A DNA stretch of 19,767 nt from Dissophora ornata. Lineage: Eukaryota > Mortierellomycota > Mortierellomycetes > Mortierellales > Mortierellaceae. A program made the translations under genes and the position numbers. The stretch spans positions 3,107-22,873 of the forward strand of contig MU617113.1 in the NCBI GenBank assembly GCA_025201705.1, read 5' to 3'. The notes under the pieces are model-generated. The model was not told the origin of the DNA. It worked only from the letters and a program-made list of their open reading frames with translations, and made no database searches. Below are positions 7,958 through 19,767 of this stretch, piece by piece (position 1 is the stretch's first letter; the number at the start of each line of letters is the position of its first letter).

Positions 7958-10900
7958 ATGGAAATCACCATCCTTGGAAAGTATAGACCTTTCGGAGAAG
8001 TTCGAGACACAATAACAGCCGTTCGTCAAAAGGCCACGACGGTATCCACGCTACCACCATTTCTATCGCCGGAAAGTAACAGCTACGTAGAATCATGTTG
8101 GGACGATTCGCACACGACTTCGACGCGGGGCGAAATTGCTCTGCCTCGGTATGAACTGTACCCGCCAACCCAGGATGGCATCATCAATGACTCCCCTGAA
8201 TCAAAAACCGATACCGCCCAATCAAATTTCAGTAAAGGCAAGATCCCACGCGGATACGACGTAGAAGTTTCCGTCAAGGGATCCAAGGTCACTTGGACAC
8301 AAGGTGGCGTCCTTCGAAAGATCCTAGATTTTAGTTCCGAGAATGAGACAGTCCAACAGACTCTCTTTGCTTGGTTTATTGTCAACAATCCTTCGCAAAA
8401 GAGCTCCGGCAGAGTGCGGGATCGGGAGCGGGATCGGGATGACGACTATGACGTTGAACCACTGAATTCAGCGGAGAACCCCGGAGCGGATCGTCAGGGC
8501 AGACAGCAGGCTCTCGTAATCATCCTCAAAGATACTGCACGGATTTACTTCTCCAGCGGAGAGTCGTACTCTGTATATTTACCATTCGCAGTTCATAAGG
8601 TCTGGGCCATGGATCTGGGGCTTTTGATGGAGCGGAAACAGGAACCTGGGGAGGAAATATCCGAAGAAATGGAAGGCACAGGTTTGCCAAAGTTTTACAT
8701 GATCATGGATCCGCTAAACGAGCTACAGATCGTGACACTGTACAGATTACCCAAGAAGATTATTACGCCACAAAAATTAGTACCCCAGGAGGATGCACCA
8801 AGGATACGACACATGAATGGCATCGTAGGTGATATATTCAACACTTGCGTCTTCTTATCGAATCTGGACGCCGATGACAGAACAGTCGTGACGTTTGATC
8901 TGCTTCAGAAACGACATCGAGTTTGGCAATATGCCTCCAGCATGCCGTCCGCATTGCCGTTCTCCAGGATGCAGTCCCAGGCAGGACCTACCAATACTAC
9001 AGCGATGGAAATTGAAAACGACGCGGATCTACAGATGCGGACAGACACCTATCTTTTTGAAATCGAGAGCAACATACAAGCCGCATCGTAAGTGCTTTTT
9101 ATCGTGGCGATTCACTCGGAGGAAATGGCTTTTGAGCGGACCATCACTGACACCTACCTGTGGATAATAGGCAAAATGCGACCATATTTAGCGCCCATAT
9201 GTTCGACGGTTCTACCGTGATTGGCGTGTTGGACCATGAAGCCGAAAAACTGTCATGCTATCAGATCATAGCCGACCAAATCACTGTGCACCTTTGGACA
9301 AAACCAGCGCTTTCGGCTGTTGCTGTGGAGGCTACGAGAAGGCAGCAGCGTGACATTTTGATTCTTTCCCACAAGGGTGCGCTTCACCTTTGGACCGGAT
9401 ATGCAGCAGAACTCGTTCCTTGCAATGTGAATATTGCTTCCGAGTTTTTAAAGAGGAAGGACACGGCAAACCAGACACTAAAGAAAGCAGCTAGCAGTCT
9501 TCGACTAGGAAATGTGGCGCTCAGAAGCACCAAGACTAGCGGGAAAAGCGCGGCAGATGATGACACACATATTATTGAGATGCGTGACCCAGTCGAGAAC
9601 AGGCTTAACTTTGTTTTGAACGATGGTATAATCCTCAGAGCTCATCTGGACTTCACAGTTCGGTCCAGCTTGGTGCAGCAGTGTCTCGATGCGATCAGCT
9701 ACGCTCTGCCCGTCGATGTGCTCTGGGATTTCAAGCTCCGTTTTCTTCAGCTGCAGTTTGACAATATGGCTACATACGCAGACATCTCTTCTGGAGAAGA
9801 ATGGGACAACTTTACTACGACCTTGCTATCGTACTGCGACCCGAGTTTCACACCACCAGTCATGTCATCCCCAGTGATGAGCCGCGCTCAACTCGGATCG
9901 AGCAAAAAACCTACTGTCTCCGAGTCCGACTGGGACTTCTTCTTGGATTCAGATATGCATCACATGCTCGGCAACCACCCTTCGTTCCGAAATGAGCCTT
10001 TGGTGCTCCCAGTCTCAACCAGCAGCCCTTTCACGGAAATGATTACGCAGGCACAAAAACTAGCAACGTTACATTTCCGAGGACCTGCGACGAGGCAGTC
10101 TCTTCGCTTGGACCTGTTCTACAAGTTCATTCTGGTAGCCCTTCACCTTATCTATGAGGATCGGAATATCAACTTGACGACTTGCAACGAGGGGGATATG
10201 GCGCCGCTGCTCATTTTGATGTCGCACATTGTACGCTGGGGTACCTGGGTAGATGCCTATGTCAGACGCGACTTTTCTGGCAACAAGAATCTCACTTTGC
10301 CAGGTATGCCCTAAAATACACAAGCATTCGTGCATATGATGTTCAACTACATTCACTGCACTCTACTGACCGCTGAAAACTTTCCTGGATTCTTTCCAAG
10401 AGGTCTACATGGAAGGTCCGACCTTGCCATTGGAGCCATACGAACACGAACCCCCTGACATCTTTCGCTGGATATCAGATATGGTTTCCCACCCAAAAGA
10501 GACAAAGCCTTTTCCGACGCTAGTATCGCTTGCCTTACTCCGTGACCCTGAACAGTCAATATTCCCTGTGTTGGCATCTGCTCCTGGTGATCAGACCAGG
10601 AAAGTGACACTATTTTTCACTGCGTTGATGACAAGTGAAGATGACGGCGACCAGAGCGCGGTTCAGGCCATTGTGGGAGAGGCATTCACAGATGCCCAGC
10701 TCGATCAAATGCCGTTCGGCGTATCGGTCCCTCTGAGAGAAGCGCTTTGGAAGTGTCGAAGGAACCCATCTCCGGATCTAAGCCCGGACGCGCTTTCGTT
10801 TATTGGCAGGAACGACTTGGCGGAGCTCGCCTCGAAGCAAGGTCCGGGATATTATATGAAGCCGCCATCCAAGGACAACATCGTACGTAAAAAGCTAACA

Positions 10901-13900
10901 CGCGCCATAATGAATCCTACATATAATATTCTGACCATGGATTTCTTTAATTTGCGATGCGTAGGAGTCAACCAAGAGACAGGATGTTCACTCGCTGTGC
11001 GAAGATGTCGTTCATCAAGAAGGAGATAGTGAGTTGGAGATCACGGGCGCTGAGATTACCGAGTCTGATATCACGGATTTGCGCTTTGGAGCTGACATGC
11101 GCGTTGCGGAGACGAAGAAAATGCTTCAGTCCTCAATGGTGCTCAAGGTCAGGCCCAAAGAGTCACCGCATCTCAATGAAGAAGACCTTACGATTTTACA
11201 TCAGGAAACTCTCATCAAGTTGGCTCAGCGGACACTAGCTCTACCTGTAGGGCGCGCAATTCTGACCTTTGGGACGGCAACTCCGATATTGAACCAAAAG
11301 TGCCCTATACCCCCTGTCACCCTGTCTGCGAAACTACTCCCGTCTTATGGTGTCATGGAGCTAGATGTTGTGGCCCTTGGAGGAGACAAAGTGTTGCGGT
11401 GGCCAACCTTTCATAACGGAGTCGCTGCAGGGCTAAGGATCTCCCCAAACAGCAAGGACGTGAGTTCTTCATGGATCATTTACAACCGGCCCGATACCTT
11501 GGACAGCAGTCATGCCGGCTTTCTCTTTGCCTTGGGTCTGACAGGACATCTGAGGGCGCTCGTGAGGTCGCATGTGTGGAGATATCTCTCCTTCAAGCAT
11601 GAGTTCACGTCAATGGGCCTTCTCCTCGGACTGGCGTGCGCGCATAGAGGCACTATGAATACCGCAATCACGAGGGTGCTATCGGTCCACATGCCAGCTC
11701 TGTTACCACAGAATGGGTCGGAGCTCAACTTGTCGCCTGTCACACAAGTTGCCTGCGTGCTAGGTATTGGGTTGATATATATGGAAACCTCGCATCGACG
11801 TATGGCTGAGGTGATGCTTTCAGAGATTGGCTCGGCTTCTGGGGATGTAGGAGATTCTGCGAATAATCTTCAAGAATGCCACTCTGTCACCGCGGGCTTC
11901 GGACTCGGGTTTATCACCCTCGGACAAGGAAACAAGCCGACGGGGTTGAGGGATATGAAAATAGTGGACATTCTCATCAGCTACATGCCCGGGAGTACAG
12001 ACAAGGACCACGGAGCCAGAGCCCCCAATGCATCCGCCAATGGAGATGAGCAAGAGTGGAATCGGCGCCATGCCGGTATCAACGTGACCAGTGCGGGAGC
12101 AACGATAGCCATGGGACTGATGTACCTCAAAACCAACAGCAAGAATATCGCCGCGAAACTCAGTGTGCCCGAAACCCATTTTCTTTTGGACTATGTCACT
12201 CCGGACGCACTGATGCTTCGAGTCATATGTAGGGCTATCATCCTCTGGGGTAGTATAGTTCCTACCAAGGCGTGGTTACTTTCGCAAGTTCCGGATTACT
12301 TGAAAGATATAAAGACTGGAGGACCGCCAAAGTCCAGTGCTGGACCTCAATCCTACTTCAGCATCCTTGCTGGAGCTTGCTTTGCGATGGGACTTCGGTT
12401 TGCAGGCAGTGGGAATGAAGCTGCATATGAGTGCATCCTTTACTATATGGACATGTTCACCGAACTAGGACCAATCAACAGAGGTATGTTTTAATCAATG
12501 CCATATGGACATTCTTGCTGTATACTTGCAATAGCCATGTATCGATGACTAATACTGACGTGGTATTGGAACAATTGTAGATGGGTCGTATGAAGACAGC
12601 ATCACCAAGTCAACAATTCGCACCTGTTTAGATGTGACGACAATGGCAGCATCAATGGTAGTAGCAGGCTCCGGCCGTATCGATTTCCTTCGCAGGCTGC
12701 GCAAGTTGCATCGCAGGATCAAAGGTGATACATCCTACGGGAGCCACCTCGCATATCACATGGCGATGGGACTTTTGTTTCTGGGAGGTGGAGGGTACAC
12801 TCTTGGAACAAGCAATCGGTGCGTTGCAGCTTTACTATGTAGCTTGTATCCAAGGCTGCCAAGCGATCCCGCAGACAACCGGTCGCACTTGCAGGCATTC
12901 CGACATTTATGGGTCCTAGCTGTAGAACCAAGGTGTCTGGTCACCAGGGATGCCAGTACGGGAGCTTGCTGCCCTGTGCCAGTGCGCGTACACCTGAAAG
13001 CCACCTACTACCAGTCGCAAATTCAGATGGGCTTGGGTCGCATGAACCCTATCGACCATCACCAAGAAGCCGCTCAAGCAGGCCAAGAGTCTCAGGGAAC
13101 TATATACACGGGCTTAAACTCGAACGTCTCTCAAGATGCAGATACGGCTCTGTTTTCAAACACCAAACTCAACATGATGACGCCTTGTTTACTCCCTGAA
13201 CTGTCAACGATCTCCAAGATTGAGATCCTAGGACCTAGGTACCGGCCCATCACTATTGACCTGAGCAGCGAGACTGAGGACTATAGTAGGATATGGAGGA
13301 TTCTGAAGACGCGATTCATCTCTGTGATAAGGCATATCGGCCATTTGAGCTACACTGAGGATGCGCTGGGTATGCGAGGGATACTTGCTCGACCATTTCC
13401 CAAAGTCCTGACCAGTGTGGAACTTGGAGAATCAACAGAGAACGGAGGGTCGAGAAGGCGAAAGGTCGAAAGACTTCAGCAACAAGCAGAGGCGCTACGA
13501 GGAAAGAATCTAGGGATCGTATGGTCTAAACAGCACGGCATCTCAAACCAACAGGATCTAGAACAAAGCTCTGCCTCCTACGGAGAGGATTTCTGTCTGA
13601 CGTTCTTGCAAGACCCACAGGTGGCAGCGTTTGCGAACCATCTCTGCAGAGTGCAACAGAGCGATCGAGAATATGGAACGGGTGTTATGAAGGATGAAGC
13701 AAGGACGGTCTACTTTACCAATGTGCTCTACGAGTGCCTGACCATGGACAAGGTCGAGGTTCTGGGCGTACACGTCTGGCTGTATGATATCGCGAATCGA
13801 CTTGAGAGTTTGGATGAACTGTCATGGCGAACATTGTGGGAGCTCCGGATTCTGATGAACTACTACGATACACAGCTGAGGAGGCACCTTTCAGAGGCAG

Positions 13901-14634
13901 AGGAGGCTCTCACGACGGGTCGTGTTGCCAGAGGAGGTCGGACTAGTAAACGTCGACCAGCGGGATCGGACCCAATGTTGGCGTTGGCGGCACATATGAT
14001 GGAGGATGATGGCAGCGAGACCCTAATCAAAATTAGCCGAGTGACAGAGCTGGTCTCAAAGATCACGAAGCGTGTAGAGCAGGTCATGGAAGACAGCCAC
14101 TCGGACTCTCAACGGCCAGGGCGATCCTTGGACAGAACTGCGCGATATTACTTTGCGAACGGAAAACTCCCATCAAGCGAAACAAATTCTTCTAAAAGGG
14201 CGTCTTTCACTGCTTCCGAGGGCTTTCTGGATAGCGAGATGAATGCTGAGTCGAGGAGCAAGACAGATTGGTTCAAAGTATGGTTGGAGTTGAACGAAGT
14301 ACCTGGGCCGGATGCTATCCAAGCGATCAGAAGGGCACTAGATAAAACGCGGCAGGACTGGAAAGCATTTGACGAGGACCAAGAGATGCCTTCTGGAAGT
14401 GAGAGTGGCGATCTTGGTGATCACGGATATGATGAGAATGATGACAGAGATGGATCACATCCACAACAGCGACAAACACGCGCTAGGAGAGTTTCAAGAA
14501 TGGCTCCGTCGGCTGCGAAGCGGGAAATATTGGAGGGCCAGAGCAAGTTGCTGAAGCAGGTGTTTTCGTTGGCATTCCCCGCGGTGTCTACAAAAGTACT
14601 CGATTATTTGAAAGACGATGAAAGACCAGAGTAA
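7958..14634 (+). CDS. APC1: Anaphase-promoting complex subunit 1 (APC1)
   Basis: Five exons: 7958-9087, 9171-10303, 10401-10882, 10965-12483 and 12581-14634 (stop TAA). The introns are 83, 97, 82 and 97 nt, all gt..ag and in frame, giving 2105 aa (human APC1 has 1944). APC1 is the largest scaffold of the APC/C, the nuclear E3 ubiquitin ligase that targets cyclins and securin. It joins the cullin-RING module to the TPR arms. The N-terminal third is the beta-propeller region (PFG near the start; ILSHKGALHLWTGY). Proteasome/cyclosome (PC) repeats run from about residue 1099 to 1540: AGFLFALGLTGHL, HEFTSMGLLLGLA, GTMNTAITRVLSVHMPALLP, GATIAMGLMYLKTN, GACFAMGLRFAGSGNEAAY and HLAYHMAMGLLFLGGGGYTL, all near-identical to the metazoan pattern. 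NRSHLQAFRHLWVLAVEPR and a C-terminal helical domain follow. An acidic, Ser-rich insert lies near residues 2025-2060. The gene looks intact; the start lies directly before the conserved N-terminal motif. Confidence 0.97.
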
Positions 14635-14958
14635 AAGAGGCATGATGTAGACTGTGCTTGGCATTGGCTCCACGTGACGCGAGCACGTCGGGAAGTCATA
14701 TCTCACGGCCCTTAACTAATCCCATCATCAGGATTGCCCGCGGGGCTGTTGTTTCTGCTCCGTTGAATCATAGCGCATGGCGGGAGACAAGCACACCACC
14801 CTTGCTGCTATTTTTTTTTCGCATTATCGTTCCCTTGCACGTTTCATGCACCTCCCATGCAAACGCAAGTCAATCAAGTCAATCGCATTCCTCTGTCCAT
14901 CCACACGCCCAAACGCACGACGCCCACCTGCTTGCCTTTGCGTCCACCGTTTTTCTAA
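14635..14958. promoter_or_regulatory. Compact intergenic region: APC1 3' flank and flippase promoter
   Basis: These 324 bp must hold the APC1 3' UTR and the upstream region of the flippase gene. No AATAAA follows the APC1 stop. A palindromic E-box CACGTG occurs at 14671-14676. From about 14797 the plus strand becomes pyrimidine-rich with a T9 run, typical of fungal 5' flanks. ATG triplets precede the chosen flippase start; the one at 14777 opens an out-of-frame reading frame that overlaps it, so transcription probably starts downstream of 14777. Motif assignments are tentative. Confidence 0.4.
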
Positions 14959-17900
14959 ATGTCCAAGGGCAAAGAGACGTTTGCGCTTCTTCCCATCCAC
15001 GACTCGTCTTCACCATCAGGCGCCTTTGCCGACACCTCCAGCCGCACCATCAGCCTCAATAGAGACGGCACTCGCACTATCCCCCACCACGCTGGCACTG
15101 CCCACGCGCATAATCCATCTCCCCGCTCTTCCCCTAACCGCTCGACCCAGCCACAGCCTTCGACACCGAAAAATAATCCGTACCTGAAGCATCTCGACTT
15201 CAACTCGCCTACTTCCCACTCCTCCGACGACGACGCAGGAAGCTTCCTCCTTGGGTCCGCCTCCACCACATCCACCCCTGCGTCCGTAAACCATACCCAC
15301 AGTCACCGCAAGATGGGTGGCAGTAGTAGTAGCTTTGGATATCTGCACGTCGAGTCCCAAGGCTCAGATGAAGGGAGTGACGACCAAGAGCCCCTGCTGC
15401 TCCACAGTAGCGCCTCCTTCAACGGGAATGCCAGTTCTGGGGCCCAGCGCGTGAGCAGCAGCAATGTCATTCAGGTAATCAAAAAAAAAAAATCGACGGC
15501 GCAGCTGACGATCACTCGTCATGGACGCAGGCGGAGCTAGTCTGGCCGCCTTTTTATTTGTAACTGCCAAGCGGATTCCGATCGCAACTATGCTCACGTA
15601 CTGATGACTATCTCTCATGCCTGCCTCCCTATCCCCTCGCCATTCTCATTCATCCTTGCCGTCTGTCCTCGCTCAACCCGCGCTGTGTCTCGATGGATGC
15701 TCGAATGTCCTCCTCTCCCCCCAATTGTTCATCCATCGGGATCATATTGATCCCCCCGCACTCCTCGCCTACAATTCGCCATTCGACTATGCTTGGCCAT
15801 GTGTGTCGATACAAATACACCCAAACAGAGGAAGGGAACCAGCAAACAAAAAGCGTCTACCATCATGGGCAAACTCCAGCCTTCCCAAGATTCTAAGGCA
15901 GCCAAGTCAAGGACGATCGACTTTCATATGTTGGGTATGGTGAATACGCCGTTTTGCGAGGTTTGGAGTGATGTGAAGCGCGTCTAGCCCTGTTGCTCAC
16001 GCGGTTTTGTTTTTCCGTCGACTGTGTGATTAGCCAAGGAAAAGAAACAATATCCACCCAACATCACACGCAACACGAAATACACCATCTTCAGTTTCTT
16101 TCCTGTTGTCTTGTGGGAACAGGTAAGAAGGCGATGGAAATTGGGAACAACGCCAGATGTCAGGACCCCGGACCTGGTTGTGCATCTAACGGAATACTCT
16201 CTTTCTCTTTGTTTACGCGCTGTAGTTCAAGTTCTTCTTGAACTCGTACTTTTTGCTGGTCGCATTATCGCAGTTCGTGCCTGCATTGAAGATCGGTATG
16301 CCAAGTCTCACATTGGTGCTACGTCAAGCTGGAAATCGGGGCTCAATCATACTGACAGATCTTGCTATTGTTGGCCGATAGGGTATATCGTGACATACGT
16401 GGCACCACTGTGCTTCGTGTTGGCGGTGACGATAAGCAAGGAAGCCGTCGATGACATGAAGCGATATCGCCGAGATCAGGAAGCCAACTCAAAACGCTAT
16501 CGAATGCTCACTCCCTCAGGGTTCAAGACAGTACCTTCATCAAAGATCAGAGTCGGGGACATGATTGTCGTCAATAAGAACCAGAATGTACCCGCAGACA
16601 TGGTCCTCTTGAGAACCACGGAAGAATCGGGCGCGTGCTTCATCAGGACGGATCAGCTAGACGGAGAGACAGACTGGAAGCTGAGACTCGCTGTTCCTTC
16701 CTGCCAGGCATTAGCTAGTGACGAGTCATTGCTCGACCTGAACGCCTCAGTTTTCGCTGATTCGCCCCACAAGGACATTCACAGCTTCGTCGGCAACTTT
16801 ATGATGGATGGCGATGGACCTGTATGTGTTGTCCCACAGTTTAAAATGGATATTTGTTTTATGCTGAGCTCCGATAACGTATGACTGATCATGCACTTGA
16901 TCTGGTTCACTGCATTCTAGGGTCAGCACACCACACCATTAACTGTCGACAACACGTTATGGACCAACACTGTCGTGGCTTCAGGAAATGCTATTGGATT
17001 TGTCATCTACACTGGCAAGGACACTCGTGCGGTCATGAACACCAGTCATCCCAAGACAAAGATCGGTCTCCTGGATTCAGAGGTCAACCGACTTTCGAAG
17101 GTACAAAATGACCAAGGAATATCGAAAACACTTCCAGGAGAAATGATGGCCATTGAGACAAGTGTTTTCTAATCACATTGGCATCATGGCGACACTATAG
17201 ATCCTCTGCGCTTTCACCTTGACTATGTCACTGGCAATGATTGCACTCAATGGATTTCAGGGACTGTGGTACATCTACCTATTCCGATTCCTGATTCTCT
17301 TTTCGTCGATCATTCCCATCTCCCTGCGTGTGAATTTGGACATGGGCAAGAGTGTGTATGCATGGCAGATCATGAATGATAAGAAGATCGAAGGAACTAT
17401 CGTGCGCACGAGTACCATTCCTGAGGAACTTGGACGTATCGAGTACCTGCTGTCTGATAAGACCGGAACATTGACCAAGAATGGTACGGTGCAATATTAT
17501 TGCTTTTTTCTCCCTCTCGCTTGGTTCTTGGAACTGCATAGTGGCTTTGATTTCTTGAGCTGACGGTAACGCTTTTACATACAATTTATAGACATGGAAC
17601 TGAAGAAGCTGCACATGGGAACAATGTCTTATAGTGTGGATACCATGGACGTGATCTCATCCAACTTGAAAACTGCCTACGCTCCACAACGTAAGAGTCG
17701 CACAAACAAGGCGTGAACAATAATGGAACCATCGGATTCAAAGACGCCTATTCTAAATAGTTCACTTCTCCTTCATTTAGCTACCGGAACGGATGGACCT
17801 CGTGTTGCAGGACACAGAGATCGTCGCGGTATCCCCTCTCGCGTTCGTGAAATTGTTCAGGCCTTGGCTGTTTGCCACAATGTCACCCCAGTCACGGAAG

Positions 17901-19654
17901 ATAGCGGAGCCATCACCTACCAGGCTTCATCACCAGATGAGGTGGCTATTGTTAGGTGGACTGAGAGTGTGGGCCTGACGCTGGTCTCGCGAGACATCAG
18001 CAGCCTTTCTGTTCGGAACGAAAATGGGGATATTTTTGAGTTTGACATTCTCCAAGTGTTCCCGTTCACCAGTGAGTCCAAGCGCATGGGAATCATTGTC
18101 CGGGACCGAGCTACTGGCGATATCATATTCTACGAGAAAGGAGCCGATGTGGTCATGAGGGAGATTGTACAAAGCAATGACTGGTTGGACGAGGAATGTG
18201 GCAACATGGCCCGTGAGGGATTGAGAACCTTGGTGGTTGCACGGAAAGGACTCTCTAATGAACGGTATCAGGAATTTGAGACCCGGTATAATGTGGCCAG
18301 GACCAGTATTACGGATAGAACGAATGCTATGAACGCCGTTGTGAAAGAGGAGCTGGAGCAGGAACTTGAATTGCTAGGAGTGACAGGTGTTGAGGACAAA
18401 CTCCAGGATGACGTCAAGGAAACACTTGAAACGCTGAGGAATGCAGGATTGAAAATTTGGATGTTGACAGGAGACAAGATCGAGACTGCCACCTGTATTG
18501 CGATCTCTTCGAAGCTCGTTGCCAGGAATCAGAGCATGCATCAGGTTGCCAAACGTGAGTCCCCATTGCACGGAAGTGCCAAACCGTCTACGCTTCGCCC
18601 TCGCATATTCATGCTAACCGACGTGGTGCGATTGATGTTTATGATGTAGTATCCAATTTGCAGGATGCAGAGGACCAACTGGACTATCTCCAACACAAGA
18701 AGGACTGCTGTCTTGTCATTGATGGTGAATCGATTCAATTCTACCTCGACAATTTGAGAGACAGTTTCATCGCTATCACAGTTCTGTTGCCTGTGGTTGT
18801 TTGTTGTCGCTGTTCACCCACACAAAAGGCTGATATCGCACGATTGATCAAACAATACACCAAGAAGCGCATTTGTTGTATTGGCGACGGCGGAAACGAC
18901 GTTTCGATGATTCAGCAGGCTGATGTCGGTGTCGGTATTGTCGGCAAGGAGGGAAAGCAGGCGTCGTTGGCAGCCGACTTTTCGGTGAACCAGTTCTCAT
19001 ACTTGACCAGGCTCTTGCTTTGGCATGGACGCAACTCGTATAAGCGATCTGCGAAACTGTCGCAGTTTGTGATTCATCGCGGTTTGATCATTTCGATTAT
19101 GCAGGCAGTGTTCTCAGCAATGTTTTATTTTGCGCCGATCGCACTGTATCAGGGAATGCTGATTGTCGGATACTCCACCATTTACACCAACGCACCCGTG
19201 TTTTCGTTGGTATTGGATCTGGATGCGTCCGAGAGGGTTGCACTGAGGTTTCCAGAACTGTACAAGGATTTGAGAAAGGGACGATCGTTATCATACAAAA
19301 CATTTTTCAGCTGGCTCTTGATCAGTGTATACCAAGGTATTGTGTCTTTTTTTTTTTTTTACGCCTCTCGCTTGGTTTTATTGGCAACATGTTGTCAGCG
19401 ATTCTGTTGTTTTGTTTTGTTAATGTAGTTCAATGTGATTTCTTGCATAGGCGGCGCTATTATGATTTTGTCGATTTGGTTGTTTGAGAACCAGTTTGTC
19501 AACATTGTTTCGATTTCATTTACGGCGCTGGTCTTGAACGAATTGCTGATGGTCGCGCTGGAGATCAACACTTGGCACCGACTTATGATCGTATGTGAAG
19601 TCGCGACGCTCCTCATTTACGTGGGATCCATGGTTTTCCTACCAACCTATTTCG
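14959..19654 (+). CDS. NEO1: Neo1/ATP9-type P4-ATPase phospholipid flippase, C-terminus cut by window
   Basis: Eleven exons: 14959-15474, 15829-15934, 16034-16122, 16226-16295, 16382-16821, 16921-17100, 17201-17483, 17592-17690, 17781-18554, 18650-19336 and 19451-19654. They give 1149 codons; perhaps 40-60 C-terminal residues follow outside (yeast Neo1 has 1151). Family knowledge: Neo1/ATP9 enzymes move aminophospholipids to the cytosolic leaflet of Golgi/endosomal membranes without a Cdc50 partner. Visible landmarks: TM1 [16 protein letters not shown] (about 238-261), TM2, actuator DGET (354-357), TM4 PISL (506-509), phosphorylated Asp in DKTGTLT (553), KGAD (714-717), TGD (824-826), [11 protein letters not shown] (931-941) and TM5-TM9/10. 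NPLSVDNTLW-type, [22 protein letters not shown] and [22 protein letters not shown] sequences place it with Neo1 rather than Drs2 or Dnf. The first 172 residues are a disordered Ser-rich tail with two acidic dileucine motifs, ETFALL (6-11) and DQEPLL (142-147). Exon 2's acceptor is the least certain border. Confidence 0.96.
15475..15828 (+). other. Long first intron of the flippase gene
   Basis: The donor is CAG before gtaatc after codon 172; the acceptor acccaaacag precedes AGG AAG GGA, in phase 0. At 354 nt it is about 3.5 times the other introns of this gene (86-114 nt). It begins with an A11-12 run, and most of the rest is strongly pyrimidine-rich. Retention would end the protein at TAG 15538-15540 after 193 residues, before any membrane segment. 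Seven nucleotides after the phase-0 AGG AAG GGA start, exon 2 continues to an in-frame ATG at 15865 with A at -3 and G at +4. A missed small exon inside this interval cannot be excluded. Confidence 0.6.
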
Positions 19655-19767
19655 GTAAGTGGTTTGTCTTTTCTTGTGTGTCATGTATGCGGCGTCTGGA
19701 TGTGTGGCTTGATTGCCCGGATGGGTGCTAACCCCTGTGTGCTTTTTCTTTCTTTTTTTTTTTTTTT
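19655..19767 (+). other. Final, incomplete intron of the flippase gene
   Basis: The sequence after TTC G opens with a consensus gtaagt donor. A CTAAC branch-point sequence lies at 19728-19732, followed by a pyrimidine tract that ends in 15 Ts at the window edge. The acceptor AG and the last coding exon are expected immediately beyond the window. The exon phase (one base carried over) fits a GAT/GAC aspartate codon, as in the YFD of yeast Neo1. Confidence 0.8.

Noticed and set aside
11820..12179. Minus-strand 119-codon open frame opposite APC1 PC repeats
   Set aside because: Lies wholly opposite strongly conserved APC1 coding sequence and shows no domain of its own.
14777..15187. 136-codon open frame overlapping the flippase start
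   Set aside because: Out of frame with the P4-ATPase, no domain, and ends inside exon 1; treated as a possible upstream frame rather than a gene.
15617..15943. Plus-strand 108-codon open frame in the flippase first intron
   Set aside because: Different frame from the confirmed downstream exon, compositionally pyrimidine-rich, no recognisable motif, and it overlaps the exon encoding RTIDFHML in the correct frame.
16111..16381. Unspliced reading of the frame leading into the actuator exon
   Set aside because: The first 90 or so codons of that frame are intron or wrong-frame sequence; splicing at 16122/16226 and 16295/16382 restores TM1 ([16 protein letters not shown]) and TM2 in register with Neo1.

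Overview
This is intron-rich eukaryotic DNA, almost certainly from an early-diverging fungus; I favour a Mortierella-type species (Mortierellomycota). Three things point there. Introns are short (about 80-115 nt) with gt..ag borders. The left edge carries a nearly identical 42-residue WD40 array with a C-terminal tail that I recall from Mortierella NLR-like proteins. The P4-ATPase is very close to yeast Neo1. The phylum call is inference from memory, without a database search. Four genes are visible, with no RNA genes, CRISPR or intact mobile elements.

Layout. 1-798 (+): the 3' end of a WD40 protein whose first four repeats are exact 126-bp units. 799-2301: about 1.5 kb without a convincing gene, holding at most a decayed transposase tail near 1868-2107. 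2302-7459 (-): a six-exon homologue of Integrator subunit 3 (INTS3/SOSS-A), about 1565 aa, with an unusually long acidic tail and a probable GC-AG first intron. 7460-7957: a 498-bp region shared by two divergent genes. 7958-14634 (+): the complete five-exon gene for APC1, the largest anaphase-promoting complex scaffold subunit, about 2105 aa. 14635-14958: a compact intergenic region. 14959 to the window end (+): eleven exons of a Neo1/ATP9-type P4-ATPase phospholipid flippase, cut off inside an intron just before its last exon(s).

The three long genes are housekeeping genes for separate tasks: transcription or DNA-damage complexes, mitotic ubiquitination, and Golgi/endosomal lipid asymmetry. 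They do not form a pathway; the only structural link is the shared INTS3-APC1 upstream region. The WD40 fragment belongs to the fast-evolving accessory part of fungal genomes.

Most noteworthy are the INTS3 homologue in a fungus (Integrator is generally regarded as missing from yeasts and other Dikarya), its GC-AG intron and acidic extension, the diversifying WD40 repeats, and a possible alternative N-terminus of the flippase that would remove two acidic dileucine sorting motifs. All exon borders were placed by hand from splice motifs, reading frame and remembered homologue sequence; no transcript evidence was available.
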